Positions 26,861 to 36,084 of a stretch of 64,000 bases of DNA are shown piece by piece. Position numbers and translations under genes: made by a program. A model generated the notes under the pieces. That model was not told where the DNA came from and did not search any database. It was given only the letters and a program-made list of their open reading frames with translations. The stretch comes from an uncultured Saprospiraceae bacterium (GTDB lineage: Bacteria > Bacteroidota > Bacteroidia > Chitinophagales > Saprospiraceae). The stretch lies in contig CALFWO010000015.1 in assembly GCA_937928045.1 (NCBI GenBank), positions 62,001 to 126,000 on the forward strand, read 5' to 3'. How positions within the stretch are numbered: the first letter of the stretch is position 1; every line of letters starts with the position of its first letter.

Positions 26861-27569
26861 ATTGGTTATTAATATCTTTCTTAAGTTTACTTTGTATTAT
26901 CTCGATATTGTTCGGAATGAATCTCAATCCTTGACTGACATACATGCCTGATTTATATATAGATTTGGAAATGCAAGTATTGCTGCCAACATTTATAGCA
27001 TCGCCAATGCTCACCCCTGGGTTGATTAAACACCTTGATCCGATAGAAACATTATTGCCTATTTTAATAGAACCATCGATTCGAATGCGATATTCACCTT
27101 TATCGGCATGGTAAAATCCATGAGTCCATAGCTGGCAACCAAAACCACTGATTGTTGTATTATTACCAATTTCAATTGAGCGGGTACAATCTATATCATG
27201 TTTGCTGGTGATGATAGCAAGCCTGCCTAATTTTAGATGTGCTTTTCCATGTGTTATTGGAAATGGACCGCGATAAATATTATTAGAATTCCCTATAGCG
27301 GCTTTTGATGCTAACAGCAGACTCATAGGACCTTTCATTCGGTTGAAATTGCGAATGCTTGCGTCTTTATCCATTTTTAATTTTGAAATTCGAATTAGGT
27401 TGAAATTGCCAATCTTGCAATTTGCTTTCAAGTCAATGTGTTTACATTGTATCCAAGAAAATCCAATTTTTACTGACGGGTGAATATGTTGTCCCATCAT
27501 TGATAATAGTCTTACAGCTATCCAACTGGGTGCGAAAAAAGTGATTAACGCATTAAAAATTGATTGCAT
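26838..27569 (-). CDS. Left-handed beta-helix acyltransferase
   Basis: About 243 residues from the ATG complementing 27567-27569 (MQSIFNALI); an ATG at 27608 would add 13 residues. Hexapeptide-repeat coils run from about residue 40 to 205 (for example IEIGNNTTISGFG, IKIGNNVSIGSRC, LINPGVSIGDAI), and HGFYHADKGEY supplies a possible catalytic histidine. The family O- or N-acetylates sugars with acetyl-CoA. It is the first gene of the ten-gene polysaccharide operon, so it probably decorates the polymer. Confidence 0.82.
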   Translation of the reverse strand: MQSIFNALITFFAPSWIAVRLLSMMGQHIHPSVKIGFSWIQCKHIDLKANCKIGNFNLIRISKLKMDKDASIRNFNRMKGPMSLLLASKAAIGNSNNIYRGPFPITHGKAHLKLGRLAIITSKHDIDCTRSIEIGNNTTISGFGCQLWTHGFYHADKGEYRIRIDGSIKIGNNVSIGSRCLINPGVSIGDAINVGSNTCISKSIYKSGMYVSQGLRFIPNNIEIIQSKLKKDINNQYVEVYTK

Positions 27570-27768
27570 AAATTGAACTACTTTTAAGGATTCTAATTCA
27601 AGTAGCAATCTCGAGTTTTACGCCACCTTAGGTTTTATTTTTCGGGAACTGGTGATTTTCGGTCGTTTTTTGGTAAGGAATGAGAAGATCTTGGAATATG
27701 CAATTTTGATAAATCAAATTGGCATAAAAGTAGCTGCCTTCCGTTGTAAGTACTTTTGCTTTTACAAT

Positions 27769-28848
27769 ATGACATATTCAACCAAAAATTCAAGATTACC
27801 AGATAATCAAGATGAGATTTCTATTCGGAAATTGATTCTTACTTTGGTGTCCTTTACTAAAAAGGTCTTGTCTAATTGGTATTTGATCGCTATTGCGGCC
27901 CTACTTGTTGGTGTTTGGCAATATTTTAAATTCGATAAAATAGTTGAAACATATCCGGCAAGAATTAAAATGCTTGTAGGCAGGCAAGGTATCGATAAGG
28001 ATGGTAAGTTGGAAATGGAGATCTTTTCAAAGTTAATGAGTACGCAGCAAATCCTAATTAAAATATTCCTTCAACCAATTGACAATAAACCCAATGCTGC
28101 GATTCTAATCAATCATTATCTTGATACTTATTTTGAATTGAAACCGGAAGAGTTGAATGATGAAATTCCATATGGCTTTCAATTCGAAAATACAGTCATA
28201 GATTCGATGACGATTGATGAAAGGTTGGTTTTGCAGCATATAATTTCCAAAATAAGTACGCCGGTTTCTGACTTTTCGGATGGTTTTGTAAGTGTAAGTG
28301 GAGATTTTTCATTGGGAATAATTACAATTAATATTTCCTCTGCTTCCGAAGAGTTATCACTAATCCTGTTGAATAAACTTCAAGAAGAAATTGAAACCCT
28401 TATTCTAGGGAATGCTGTATTCGCGGACCAAGCGGCCTATAATAGGATATCAAAGAAAACAGATTCGCTTTCCACTTCATATAAAGCTCTATATGCTAGT
28501 TTGAATAAATATCGTGATCGTAGAGCAAGATTACTTAAGACCGAAAAGCCAAAAGAGAGAGAAATTCGATATTTAGAAAAGAAGGTACATAAGTATGAAG
28601 CACAGGCAGATTTAACTAAGACTGCCTATTTAGCTGCATTGGAAATGTTAAATGTAACACAAGTAGATCTGGATAAGAATAAATTAAAGATTCAAGTTTT
28701 AGATCGTAGCTTCGCTCCGTTACAAGCTTATAAACCCAATGCTATAAGGGCCGCAGTGAAGGGCGGTATTGCTGGGTCTTTCATAATGGTCATTCTCATA
28801 ATTTCTATTGGTCTATTTGTAGAAATACGAAAGGAACTATTCGCTTAG
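27769..28848 (+). CDS. Wzz-like chain-length determinant protein
   Basis: About 359 residues from the ATG at 27769 (MTYSTKNSRLPDN); the longer frame starting at 27652 adds an unlikely 39-residue tail. Layout: short cytoplasmic N-terminus, one membrane segment (SNWYLIAIAALLVGVW), a periplasmic region with a long coiled coil (around residues 225-300), and a second membrane segment near the C-terminus (GIAGSFIMVILIISIGLFV). This is the polysaccharide copolymerase architecture, without an attached tyrosine kinase. It would set polymer length with the Wzy-like protein. The gene diverges from the ten-gene operon and starts the plus-strand half of the locus. Confidence 0.8.
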   Translation: MTYSTKNSRLPDNQDEISIRKLILTLVSFTKKVLSNWYLIAIAALLVGVWQYFKFDKIVETYPARIKMLVGRQGIDKDGKLEMEIFSKLMSTQQILIKIFLQPIDNKPNAAILINHYLDTYFELKPEELNDEIPYGFQFENTVIDSMTIDERLVLQHIISKISTPVSDFSDGFVSVSGDFSLGIITINISSASEELSLILLNKLQEEIETLILGNAVFADQAAYNRISKKTDSLSTSYKALYASLNKYRDRRARLLKTEKPKEREIRYLEKKVHKYEAQADLTKTAYLAALEMLNVTQVDLDKNKLKIQVLDRSFAPLQAYKPNAIRAAVKGGIAGSFIMVILIISIGLFVEIRKELFA

Positions 28849-29008
28849 GATATACGTCTCTTTCATTTTTAGTCGAGATGTCGAAGAGTTACCTATTTCT
28901 TTGACTACCAAAAAATGAAGAATTAGTACCATTTTCAGAAAATCTCATTTGTAATTAGTAGTATAGTGCAATTTGGTTTTGAATTCATTCATAACCAAAT
29001 ATTGAAAT

Positions 29009-30082
29009 ATGACTATCCTAACCGTGTTGTACTTTATTTTATCCGTCGTTATTTGCGGTGTATCTATTTTAGCAGTACAGAAGATAGCGCATAAATTTAA
29101 ATTATATGATGTTCCAAACGATCGTAAATTGCATGCGAAGCCAATTCCTTCATTAGGGGGCGTTGGAATCTTTTTAAGTTTTTGGATCTTAGTATTTCTG
29201 CTTTGTAATCCAATAGATGAGGTTAATATTATTCCAATTTTGTTTGGAAGTCTATTATTGTTTTTTGTAAGCCTATGGGATGATCTTCAGCCCATAAATC
29301 CAATAATTCGCCTAGTTGTTCAATGGTGTTCTGCGAGTATTGCTTTTTACGAACTAGGAAATTTTACTGTGTATAGTGTTTTGTTGAATCCAGATCTATT
29401 CCCATTGATTGGCCAATATTTATTTACAGTGTTTCTGTTTTTATTGTTAATCAATGCATATAACTTAATTGATGGAATAAATGGCTTGTCTGGAAGTTTG
29501 GGCTTAGTTTCAACTTTATCTTTCACTTTATTATTTGCGCTGCAAGGGCAGTTGATATGGAGCATGATCTCTTTTATTATGGCGGGTGGGCTATTGGCTT
29601 TTCTTAAATTCAATTTTAATAAGGCAAGCATTTTTATGGGAGATAATGGATCAACTTTCTTAGGGTTTATGCTAGCCGTGTTTGTAATAAAGTATTCAAA
29701 TTATGGAATTGTCTCAGTATCTACTTACCATTTATGGGTAACTGCTGGAACGTTGGTCGCTATTCCCGTACTGGATTTAATTAGAGTTACTGTATTAAGA
29801 ATGGCTGGTGGTAAGTCTCCATTTTCTGCAGATCAAACACACATTCATCATTTATTAATAAAGGGAGGTTGCTCACATCAGTTTTCCTCGGTTCTTATTG
29901 TTTTAATTCAACTTGCTGTGGTATTTATTAGCCAATACTATTTAAATAGCTGGTCCGCGCTTAAATTGCTATTTTCAATAATAGGAATATATAGTCTTGC
30001 GATTTTTGTATCTGAAATTAGTTTAATATTCACAGCTATCAAAGCATCAGAGAAGAGACGACAAAGGATTTCGTTGTTCTAA
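29009..30082 (+). CDS. Undecaprenyl-phosphate glycosyl-1-phosphate transferase (WecA/TagO-like)
   Basis: A 357-residue polytopic membrane enzyme that starts glycan assembly by moving a sugar-1-phosphate (often GlcNAc-1-P) from a UDP-sugar to undecaprenyl phosphate. Family motifs are present in order: KLHAKPIPSLGGVGIF, DDLQPINP (D91, D92), NAYNLIDGINGLSG, FMGDNGSTFLGF, and the HIHH motif in DQTHIHHLL. About eleven membrane helices. It should be the initiating enzyme for the polymer made by the neighbouring genes. Confidence 0.92.
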   Translation: MTILTVLYFILSVVICGVSILAVQKIAHKFKLYDVPNDRKLHAKPIPSLGGVGIFLSFWILVFLLCNPIDEVNIIPILFGSLLLFFVSLWDDLQPINPIIRLVVQWCSASIAFYELGNFTVYSVLLNPDLFPLIGQYLFTVFLFLLLINAYNLIDGINGLSGSLGLVSTLSFTLLFALQGQLIWSMISFIMAGGLLAFLKFNFNKASIFMGDNGSTFLGFMLAVFVIKYSNYGIVSVSTYHLWVTAGTLVAIPVLDLIRVTVLRMAGGKSPFSADQTHIHHLLIKGGCSHQFSSVLIVLIQLAVVFISQYYLNSWSALKLLFSIIGIYSLAIFVSEISLIFTAIKASEKRRQRISLF

Positions 30083-30175
30083 CTGACGTTTTCCGAAGAT
30101 ATCTTACCATACTCCGAAAAGAATAGTTAGAAAGGTTGAAAGCCTTTATTTTTGAATTAACATAACCTTTGAAAA

Positions 30176-31408
30176 ATGAAAATTGCTACTAATAAAAAAT
30201 TAGCCATTATTGGCACTGTTGGTGTGCCGGCTTGTTACGGTGGATTTGAAACACTAGTTCACTATCTTGTTCCTAACTTAAAAAACCTTGAGACAACTGT
30301 TTATTGCAGTGGGAAAACATTCCCGAAAGAAAATCGTCTTAAGAACTGGAAAGGGGCTAAGCTTCATTACATTCCTTTAGAGGCTAATGGAATTCAAAGT
30401 ATAATTTATGATTTGTGGTCAATTATTCATGCAGTTTTCAAATCAGATATTTTATTGATTCTAGGAGTTTCTGGTTGTTTATTTTTGCCGTTTGTCAAAT
30501 TATTCACAAAGAAAAAAGTAATTGTGAATATCGATGGGTTAGAATGGAGGAGACCAAAGTGGAATAATTTTGCAAAGCGATTTTTATTACTCAGTGAAAA
30601 AATTGCTTGTAAGTATGCTGACGAAGTAGTTACGGATAATCGTATCTTAAAAGAGTATGTGAAGATTCGATATAATATAACTGGAAATTTAATTGAGTAC
30701 GGTGCGGATCATGTGAATCATGTTAAGATTAAGTCTGAAGATCTTCAAAAATATCCATTTTTAAATAAGGGTTATGCTTTTAAAGTTGCCCGTATAGAAC
30801 CTGAGAATAACTTACACGTAATCTTGGCTGCTTTCGCAGATCAAGAGAAATTACCATTGGTCATTGTTGGAAATTGGAATAATAGTAATTATGGAAAAGA
30901 ATTGAAAAAATATTATTCAAAAAGTGATCATATATACTTATTAGACCCTATCTATGATGCTGAAGAATTGAATTTACTTAGATCTAATGCAAAGATATAT
31001 GTGCATGGTCATAGTGCTGGTGGAACAAACCCATCGTTGGTCGAGGCAATGTACTTGGGACTTCCAATATTGAGTTTTGATGTAATCTATAATAGAGTTA
31101 CTACGAACAATCAGTGTTTATATTTCGAAGATGAAGCCGGGTTATTAAATTTAATTGAAAATATTAGTGGGTTGCCGTTGAATCAAGTTGCAAGGCAAAT
31201 GTTCAAATTTGCGCTTGCAAAATATACATGGCCAGTAATTTCTGGAAAATATCAGTCTGTAATAATAGGAATGAAACCCGATTACTTGAGAAAAACAAAA
31301 TCATTGGAATCAACAAAAGTTATTCCTCTTCAAGAAGAAGGTACAAACGGATATCGTAATGAACCGGTTTTTGAAAAAGATGAAAATCCTGTTGAATTAA
31401 GAGCATAA
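30176..31408 (+). CDS. Glycosyltransferase with DUF1972 N-terminal domain
   Basis: A 410-residue GT-B glycosyltransferase. The N-terminus (IIGTVGVPACYGGFETLVHYL) is the DUF1972 pattern found in rhamnosyltransferase-like enzymes, and the C-terminal half has VARIEPENNLHVI and HGHSAGGTNPSLVEAMYLGLPI, the GT4 donor-binding motif. It is likely the enzyme adding the second sugar to the lipid-linked primer. It lies 93 bases after the initiating transferase gene and 16 bases before the LRR gene. Confidence 0.88.
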   Translation: MKIATNKKLAIIGTVGVPACYGGFETLVHYLVPNLKNLETTVYCSGKTFPKENRLKNWKGAKLHYIPLEANGIQSIIYDLWSIIHAVFKSDILLILGVSGCLFLPFVKLFTKKKVIVNIDGLEWRRPKWNNFAKRFLLLSEKIACKYADEVVTDNRILKEYVKIRYNITGNLIEYGADHVNHVKIKSEDLQKYPFLNKGYAFKVARIEPENNLHVILAAFADQEKLPLVIVGNWNNSNYGKELKKYYSKSDHIYLLDPIYDAEELNLLRSNAKIYVHGHSAGGTNPSLVEAMYLGLPILSFDVIYNRVTTNNQCLYFEDEAGLLNLIENISGLPLNQVARQMFKFALAKYTWPVISGKYQSVIIGMKPDYLRKTKSLESTKVIPLQEEGTNGYRNEPVFEKDENPVELRA

Positions 31409-31424
31409 ATAAGTTATAACTAGA

Positions 31425-32555
31425 ATGAAGTATTCAATATTAATAGTTTTAGTAATATTAGTTTGTTCAATTACTTGGGGGCAGAAATCACCGAATTTAG
31501 AAAATGATCAAATTAGTAATAGATATTCAGATTCAATGATGTTGGTAAAATTTAATCAACATGCAAATGGTGAATTATGGAAAGTTAAATGGGATTTTAA
31601 TGAGCCAATGGATTACTGGTTTGGTGTGCAACTTAATGAACACGGCAGAGTCTTTTGTTTAGATCTTGATGGTATTCCCGATTGTTCTGCAAATAGATCA
31701 AGTGGTAATCATTTACATGGAGAGTTAATTGATTTGCAATTACCGTTCCTTGAGCATTTATTTCTTAGTAGTAATAAATTGACCGGTGAAATTCCAGATT
31801 TTACAGGAATACCTTATCTGTTAACGTTACAATTAAGTGCGAATGTATTTAATGGAAGTATTCCAAATTTTTCTAACTTAGAAAGCTTGGTGAAGCTAGA
31901 TCTGGAATACAATAATCTGGATGGAGAAATTCCGGAATTTCTTTGGTTACCCAATCTAGAATCTCTTTATCTAGGATTCAATATGCTGTCAGGAAAGTTT
32001 CCTTCTTTCGAGGAATCTGCAAATCTGAAACATATTTTTGCCAACTCTAACGAATTAAAGTTTGATATAAATGAGTTAACTAAAATGGAAAATCTGGTTT
32101 ATTTATTGCTGAATAACAACCGGTTATTTGGTGAAATACCAGATTTTTCAGACTGGCCAAAGTTAGAAACCTTGATTTTGTCAGACAACCGTTTAACCGG
32201 ATGTTTTGTAAGTGATCTGGCAAATAGTTTAAAACGTTTTGAAATTGATGGCAACAATATTTCGATATGTTCCCAGTTCAATTTTTTCATTGCTAATGCC
32301 TTTAGTCCTAATGGAGATGGTTTGAACGATAAATTTGAATTTTATTTTGACCCGAATTCTAAGGTTCCTAATCAAATATCTTTAAAAATTTATGCGGACA
32401 ATAAACAATTGGTCTATCACAATTCCAATTATCAAAATAATTGGGATGGTCGCTCTATGCTTACTGGAGATGTCGTTCAACAAGGATTATATTTCTACCG
32501 AATAGTTCTTGACCAAACTGAAGAGACACAAGGTTGGGTTTTTATTAAGCATTAA
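31425..32555 (+). CDS. Leucine-rich-repeat surface protein with type B T9SS tail
   Basis: A 376-residue exported protein: signal peptide (1-20, SITWGQ), about seven leucine-rich repeats (about 90-280; units such as LFLSSNKLTGEIPDF), then a C-terminal domain starting ANAFSPNGDGLND (about 290-376), the type B (gliding CHU_C) sorting domain for T9SS. The LRRs have the plant-type LxxNxLxGxIP consensus, which mediates protein or glycan contacts. It follows the glycosyltransferase gene by 16 bases, an unusual place for a T9SS cargo, and may be co-transcribed with the polysaccharide genes. Confidence 0.88.
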   Translation: MKYSILIVLVILVCSITWGQKSPNLENDQISNRYSDSMMLVKFNQHANGELWKVKWDFNEPMDYWFGVQLNEHGRVFCLDLDGIPDCSANRSSGNHLHGELIDLQLPFLEHLFLSSNKLTGEIPDFTGIPYLLTLQLSANVFNGSIPNFSNLESLVKLDLEYNNLDGEIPEFLWLPNLESLYLGFNMLSGKFPSFEESANLKHIFANSNELKFDINELTKMENLVYLLLNNNRLFGEIPDFSDWPKLETLILSDNRLTGCFVSDLANSLKRFEIDGNNISICSQFNFFIANAFSPNGDGLNDKFEFYFDPNSKVPNQISLKIYADNKQLVYHNSNYQNNWDGRSMLTGDVVQQGLYFYRIVLDQTEETQGWVFIKH

Positions 32556-32757
32556 TGGACTTATATTTTTCGTTTTCTTAAGTTTTGATCGAAGCGCTAT
32601 TCTAGAATTATTTCTATGTTTCCGATGGTTATTTAATTGGTATTAAAGAGATATATTTTATACTAATTATGTCATACCCTACACAACTTTAAATTATTTC
32701 TGTTTAAGGTAGGTTCTAATTTCTTCTTTTTCATCTGTAATTATTGATCATTGGTCT

Positions 32758-32786
32758 AAGTAAGGTATTCAATACCTTACTTTTTT
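32758..32786 (+). terminator. Intrinsic terminator upstream of the sigma-factor gene
   Basis: A 10-bp perfect stem (AAGTAAGGTA at 32758-32767, complement at 32773-32782) with a 5-base loop runs into a T tract (32781-32786). It probably ends transcripts of the LRR gene about 200 bases upstream and insulates the sigma-factor operon. The rest of the 32556-32853 gap shows nothing else. Confidence 0.7.
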
Positions 32787-32853
32787 CGTTATTTCAGAAA
32801 GAAATATCACTTTTCCTGAAACGAATCAGGATTTCAATCGACTCTATATTGTA

Positions 32854-33369
32854 ATGACCAGAGAACAATTTGAAAACGCGATTTTACCATTGCAGAACAA
32901 CATATACCGATATGCGGCCTCTATGTTGTCTGAAGTAGGAGCAGCCAAAGATATTGTTCAAGAGGTCTTGTTGAAATTATGGAAAAAAAGAGACGGATTG
33001 GAGAAAGTTGAGAATTTGGAAGCTTGGGTGATCAAAATAACTCGAAATACTTGCCTTGATAGAATAAAGTCTCCAAAGAACAATACGGTCAATTTGGATT
33101 ATGCGGCTAACACAATGGCAAGTAGTTGGATTCCAGATCAGCAATCGGAAACAGCAGATTTGTTAAAAATGACTGCAGTGATTATCAAAGACCTTCCTAA
33201 ATTACAGCGCGAAATATTTAGATTGAGAGATTTAATGGGATATAGCAATCAAGAAATTGAATCCATTATGTCACTTACTCCGAATCAAGTCAAAGTAAAT
33301 CTATGCCGTGCTCGTCAAAAAGTTCGAATTAGATTAACTCAAACAATGAATTATGGACTTACGAACTAA
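32854..33369 (+). CDS. ECF-type RNA polymerase sigma factor
   Basis: A 171-residue sigma-70 family factor. Region 2 (about 10-75) has RYAASMLSEVGAAKDIVQEVLLKLW; region 4 (about 115-165) has LPKLQREIFRLRDLMGYSNQEIESIM followed by the recognition helix. It redirects RNA polymerase to a small regulon, often including its own operon. The 3' end overlaps the following membrane-protein gene by 17 bases, a typical sigma/anti-sigma arrangement. Confidence 0.93.
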   Translation: MTREQFENAILPLQNNIYRYAASMLSEVGAAKDIVQEVLLKLWKKRDGLEKVENLEAWVIKITRNTCLDRIKSPKNNTVNLDYAANTMASSWIPDQQSETADLLKMTAVIIKDLPKLQREIFRLRDLMGYSNQEIESIMSLTPNQVKVNLCRARQKVRIRLTQTMNYGLTN

Positions 33370-33868
33370 AGAGTTGTTGATAGAAAAATATTGGAATGGA
33401 ACTTCTTCGCAAAGCGAAGAGCAGCTTTTGAAAAGGGCATGTAGTTTAAATCCTGAATTATTCAGTAAGGAGGAACAGAGTTTATTTGCAGGAATAGCTG
33501 TTATAAATACATTGGAATTGCCATCGAATTTTAGTTCCGAATTCTTGGACAAATTGGAATACAAAGAAGCACATGAAAAATATGCAGTGTCATCTGCTGT
33601 AAATGAAGCAAGGGTAATTAGCAGGTCTTGGATGAAACCTATAATGAAAATTGCTGCAACTATGCTATTATTAGTTGGTCTAGGCGTTGGTTACCATCAA
33701 TTTTTTCCCACTACTAAAACCGTTACAAGTTTAAATCCTTCAGAGCGTGCTGCTTTTGAAGAAAGTCAAAAAGCTTTGATGCTTATTGCTCAAAAAATGG
33801 ATAAAGTAAAATTGCTTTCTTCAGCGCTCGAGAAATTTGACGTTACACAAGATAAAATAAGAAGATAG
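33353..33868 (+). CDS. Probable membrane anti-sigma factor
   Basis: A 171-residue single-pass membrane protein: cytoplasmic domain (1-96) starting with LLIEKYWNGTSSQSEEQLL, a membrane helix (about 97-116, IMKIAATMLLLVGLGVGY), and a short outer domain with a helical C-terminus. No known anti-sigma motif is recognised, but overlap with the ECF sigma gene by 17 bases, size and topology make this the best candidate to hold the sigma factor at the membrane. Confidence 0.75.
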   Translation: MDLRTKELLIEKYWNGTSSQSEEQLLKRACSLNPELFSKEEQSLFAGIAVINTLELPSNFSSEFLDKLEYKEAHEKYAVSSAVNEARVISRSWMKPIMKIAATMLLLVGLGVGYHQFFPTTKTVTSLNPSERAAFEESQKALMLIAQKMDKVKLLSSALEKFDVTQDKIRR

Positions 33869-33943
33869 TAAAGAATTCTTGTAATAGTGATGGAGTAGGT
33901 ACCAACTTCATTTAACCATTTTAAAAAACCTAATATTAAACAT

Positions 33944-34783
33944 ATGAAAAAGATACTTACGTTTTTTGGATTACTGTTGGCCGGCGCCTTGGTGAGTGCC
34001 CAAAGTAATGTAATTGACAGATACTTCAATGAGCTGCAAGAAGTAGATGATGTTACCAAAGTCAATGTTCAAGAAAAAACATTTGACTTGTTTACTGAAA
34101 TTGAAACCAAAGATGAAAAAGAAGAACAACTGATTGAATCAATTAAAAAATTAGAAGGAATTAAAGGGATTTTTCAAGAAAATTCTGTGAAAGCCCCCCA
34201 AAATTACGCACAAGGATTCAAAAGTATAATGGCAGATGGCGAATACGAAGAATTGATGTCGCTATCTAATCCTGCAGAAAAAGGAATTGTAATGATTAGA
34301 GAGGGCGATGGGAAAGTGTTGGAAATGATGGCTATGTTTAGCTCTGAAAATGAATTCGGCGTCTTTACAATTTTTGGAGATCTAGATATCAATAGAGTGA
34401 GTGACATTGGAGATGTTATTCGGAAAAATGGAAAGGCCTGGTTTGATGTATTTGAGAATGTATCTCAAGAGGATCTAGTTTTTACTTCGCCATATTCACA
34501 AGGAGACAAAACTATACCAAGTCAACGCATTGATGCCGAATTGGATTTAACTATTTATCCAAATCCGGCTGTGGATCATATAATGCTAACTTCTCGATCT
34601 GGAGAAAAAAACGCAGTACAACTTGGTTTTTATACATTAATCGGAGAAGAAATTCTGGCCTTGGATAATGTGCAACTGCCATACCAACTTAATTTAAATG
34701 AAATTCCGGCAGGATCTTATTTCGTAAGAATTACAACGGATACTGGAGCTTTTAAAAACTATAAAATTGTTAAACCTAATTAG
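33944..34783 (+). CDS. DUF4252 protein fused to a T9SS sorting tail
   Basis: A 279-residue exported protein: signal peptide (1-20, ALVSAQ), DUF4252-like domain (about 22-165; TKVNVQEKTFDLFTEI, EYEELMSL, FGDLDINRV), and a type A T9SS tail (about 200-279; IYPNPAVDHIML, IPAGSYFVRI). DUF4252 proteins are of unknown function and are often found behind ECF sigma/anti-sigma genes in Bacteroidota. The sorting tail is the odd part: it directs this paralogue to the cell surface, while the next two lack it. Confidence 0.88.
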   Translation: MKKILTFFGLLLAGALVSAQSNVIDRYFNELQEVDDVTKVNVQEKTFDLFTEIETKDEKEEQLIESIKKLEGIKGIFQENSVKAPQNYAQGFKSIMADGEYEELMSLSNPAEKGIVMIREGDGKVLEMMAMFSSENEFGVFTIFGDLDINRVSDIGDVIRKNGKAWFDVFENVSQEDLVFTSPYSQGDKTIPSQRIDAELDLTIYPNPAVDHIMLTSRSGEKNAVQLGFYTLIGEEILALDNVQLPYQLNLNEIPAGSYFVRITTDTGAFKNYKIVKPN

Positions 34784-34824
34784 TGGTTATTTTAAATTAT
34801 AAAATTCTTATTAAAAATATTGTC

Positions 34825-35343
34825 ATGAAAAAATTATTGATTTTAACTGTTGCCGTTTTATTTTCCTTTGCTGGAATGGCCCAAGATAATGTGATCACAA
34901 AATTGTTTAGTGATTATCAAACGCAAGAGAACTTTACGAAAGTAAATGTGTCTTCTAAAATGTTCTCTTTATTCACTGAAATCGACGGCGAAGATGAAGC
35001 AGAAATTGCAGTCTTAGATGCGATGAGCAAATTGAAAGGAGTAAAAGCATTGATGAGTGATACAGAAACGGATGGTGTTGCACTTTATAAAGATGCGATA
35101 AGTCGTGTTAGCAAAGATGCAGCTTACGAAGAGTTAATGTCTGTTCAAGATAAGGATGAAGAAGTTATGTTTATGATTCGTTCCGAAGGAGATATTATTG
35201 CGGAGCTATTTATGCTAATTCGTGGGTCTAATGAATTTGTTTTAATGACACTTTACGGGGAGATCGATTTAAATCAAATTGCCAAAATTTCAAAGGTGTT
35301 GAAGATTGCGGGTATGGAGGAATTTTCTAAATTGGCAAAGTAA
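34825..35343 (+). CDS. DUF4252 protein, second paralogue
   Basis: A 172-residue exported protein from the ATG at 34825 (MKKLLILTVAVLFSF); the longer frame starting at 34783 adds a non-signal-like segment. After the signal peptide the DUF4252 domain aligns by eye with the preceding protein (NVITKLFSDYQ, TKVNVSSKMFSLFTEI, AYEELMS, YGEIDLNQI). No sorting tail, so it should stay periplasmic. It follows the first paralogue by about 40 bases. Confidence 0.88.
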   Translation: MKKLLILTVAVLFSFAGMAQDNVITKLFSDYQTQENFTKVNVSSKMFSLFTEIDGEDEAEIAVLDAMSKLKGVKALMSDTETDGVALYKDAISRVSKDAAYEELMSVQDKDEEVMFMIRSEGDIIAELFMLIRGSNEFVLMTLYGEIDLNQIAKISKVLKIAGMEEFSKLAK

Positions 35344-35424
35344 ATTGTAAGGTAAAAAGTACTTAAGAAGAAGTAGATTCTGTGTAATTTGCTTCTTCTC
35401 TTTTCACAAATATTTATCTGTCAA

Positions 35425-36084
35425 ATGGAACGCATTCTTTTGCTTTTTTTGTTTTGTTGCTTATCGGCTTTGAGCAGTGCTCAAAGTAAAGTGATAAATG
35501 AATGGAAAGCAGGGAATAAGATTGAAAGTACTTATTGTTTTTATCCCAGCACGTTACGAATGGTTAATGTACAACGGGATCCAGCTTTTGATAAACTTGT
35601 AAAGCCAATTCGAAAGATGGTGTTCATGAATATGAGCCCAGATTCTATCGAGCGAAAAGACTTACGAATTGCCGCGAATAGAATGATCAATGAAGAACAA
35701 TATGAAACTTATGCGGAAGTCGATGGCCCGGATAATGCGCTTTTTGTTTTGGGAAAAGAAGACAAGACGTATACATGCATATTGGCATACAATGAGGCTG
35801 AATATTATATGCTTGAAATTGAAGGTATGATTGATATCATGCAGTTGTCGAAGCTTTATGAAAAAGTTTCAACCCAAGATTCAACTAGTCAACTCGGTAT
35901 GCTTAATGTCTTAGATTTGATGAATAATAAACGTGCAGAAAAGCGCGAGCGACAAGAACGGTGGAAGAAGCGACAGAAGGAGCGCGCAACTAAGGATAGT
36001 ATCGAGCAAGTAAAAAGGGATTCTTTGAAAGCGCTAGATCCCAAGCCAAATGAAGTAATTCAAGATGACGATAGTAGAAACTAA
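35425..36084 (+). CDS. DUF4252-like protein, third, diverged paralogue
   Basis: A 219-residue exported protein from the ATG at 35425 (MERILLLFLFCCLSALSSAQ). The body keeps the DUF4252 layout (EEQYETYAEVDG, EIEGMIDIMQLSKL) but is more diverged. It ends in a highly charged Arg/Lys/Glu-rich tail (about 170-215, for example KRERQERWKKRQKERATKD), absent from the other two paralogues. Its 3' end overlaps the ABC ATPase gene by 20 bases, tying the DUF4252 genes to the exporter. Confidence 0.8.
   Translation: MERILLLFLFCCLSALSSAQSKVINEWKAGNKIESTYCFYPSTLRMVNVQRDPAFDKLVKPIRKMVFMNMSPDSIERKDLRIAANRMINEEQYETYAEVDGPDNALFVLGKEDKTYTCILAYNEAEYYMLEIEGMIDIMQLSKLYEKVSTQDSTSQLGMLNVLDLMNNKRAEKRERQERWKKRQKERATKDSIEQVKRDSLKALDPKPNEVIQDDDSRN

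Noticed and set aside
21672-27673. A shared 12-base sequence (CGTTTTTTGGTA) at 21672 and 27662, near two ends of the polysaccharide operon
   Set aside because: Too short and low in complexity to call a repeat; may be chance.
27652-27768. Longer start for the Wzz-like gene (at 27652)
   Set aside because: The added 39 residues have no match with the usual short cytoplasmic N-terminus, and the ATG at 27769 fits better.
35366-35399. AGAAGAAG/CTTCTTCT hairpin between the second and third DUF4252 genes
   Set aside because: Eight weak base pairs with a large loop and only a short T run; not convincing as a terminator.
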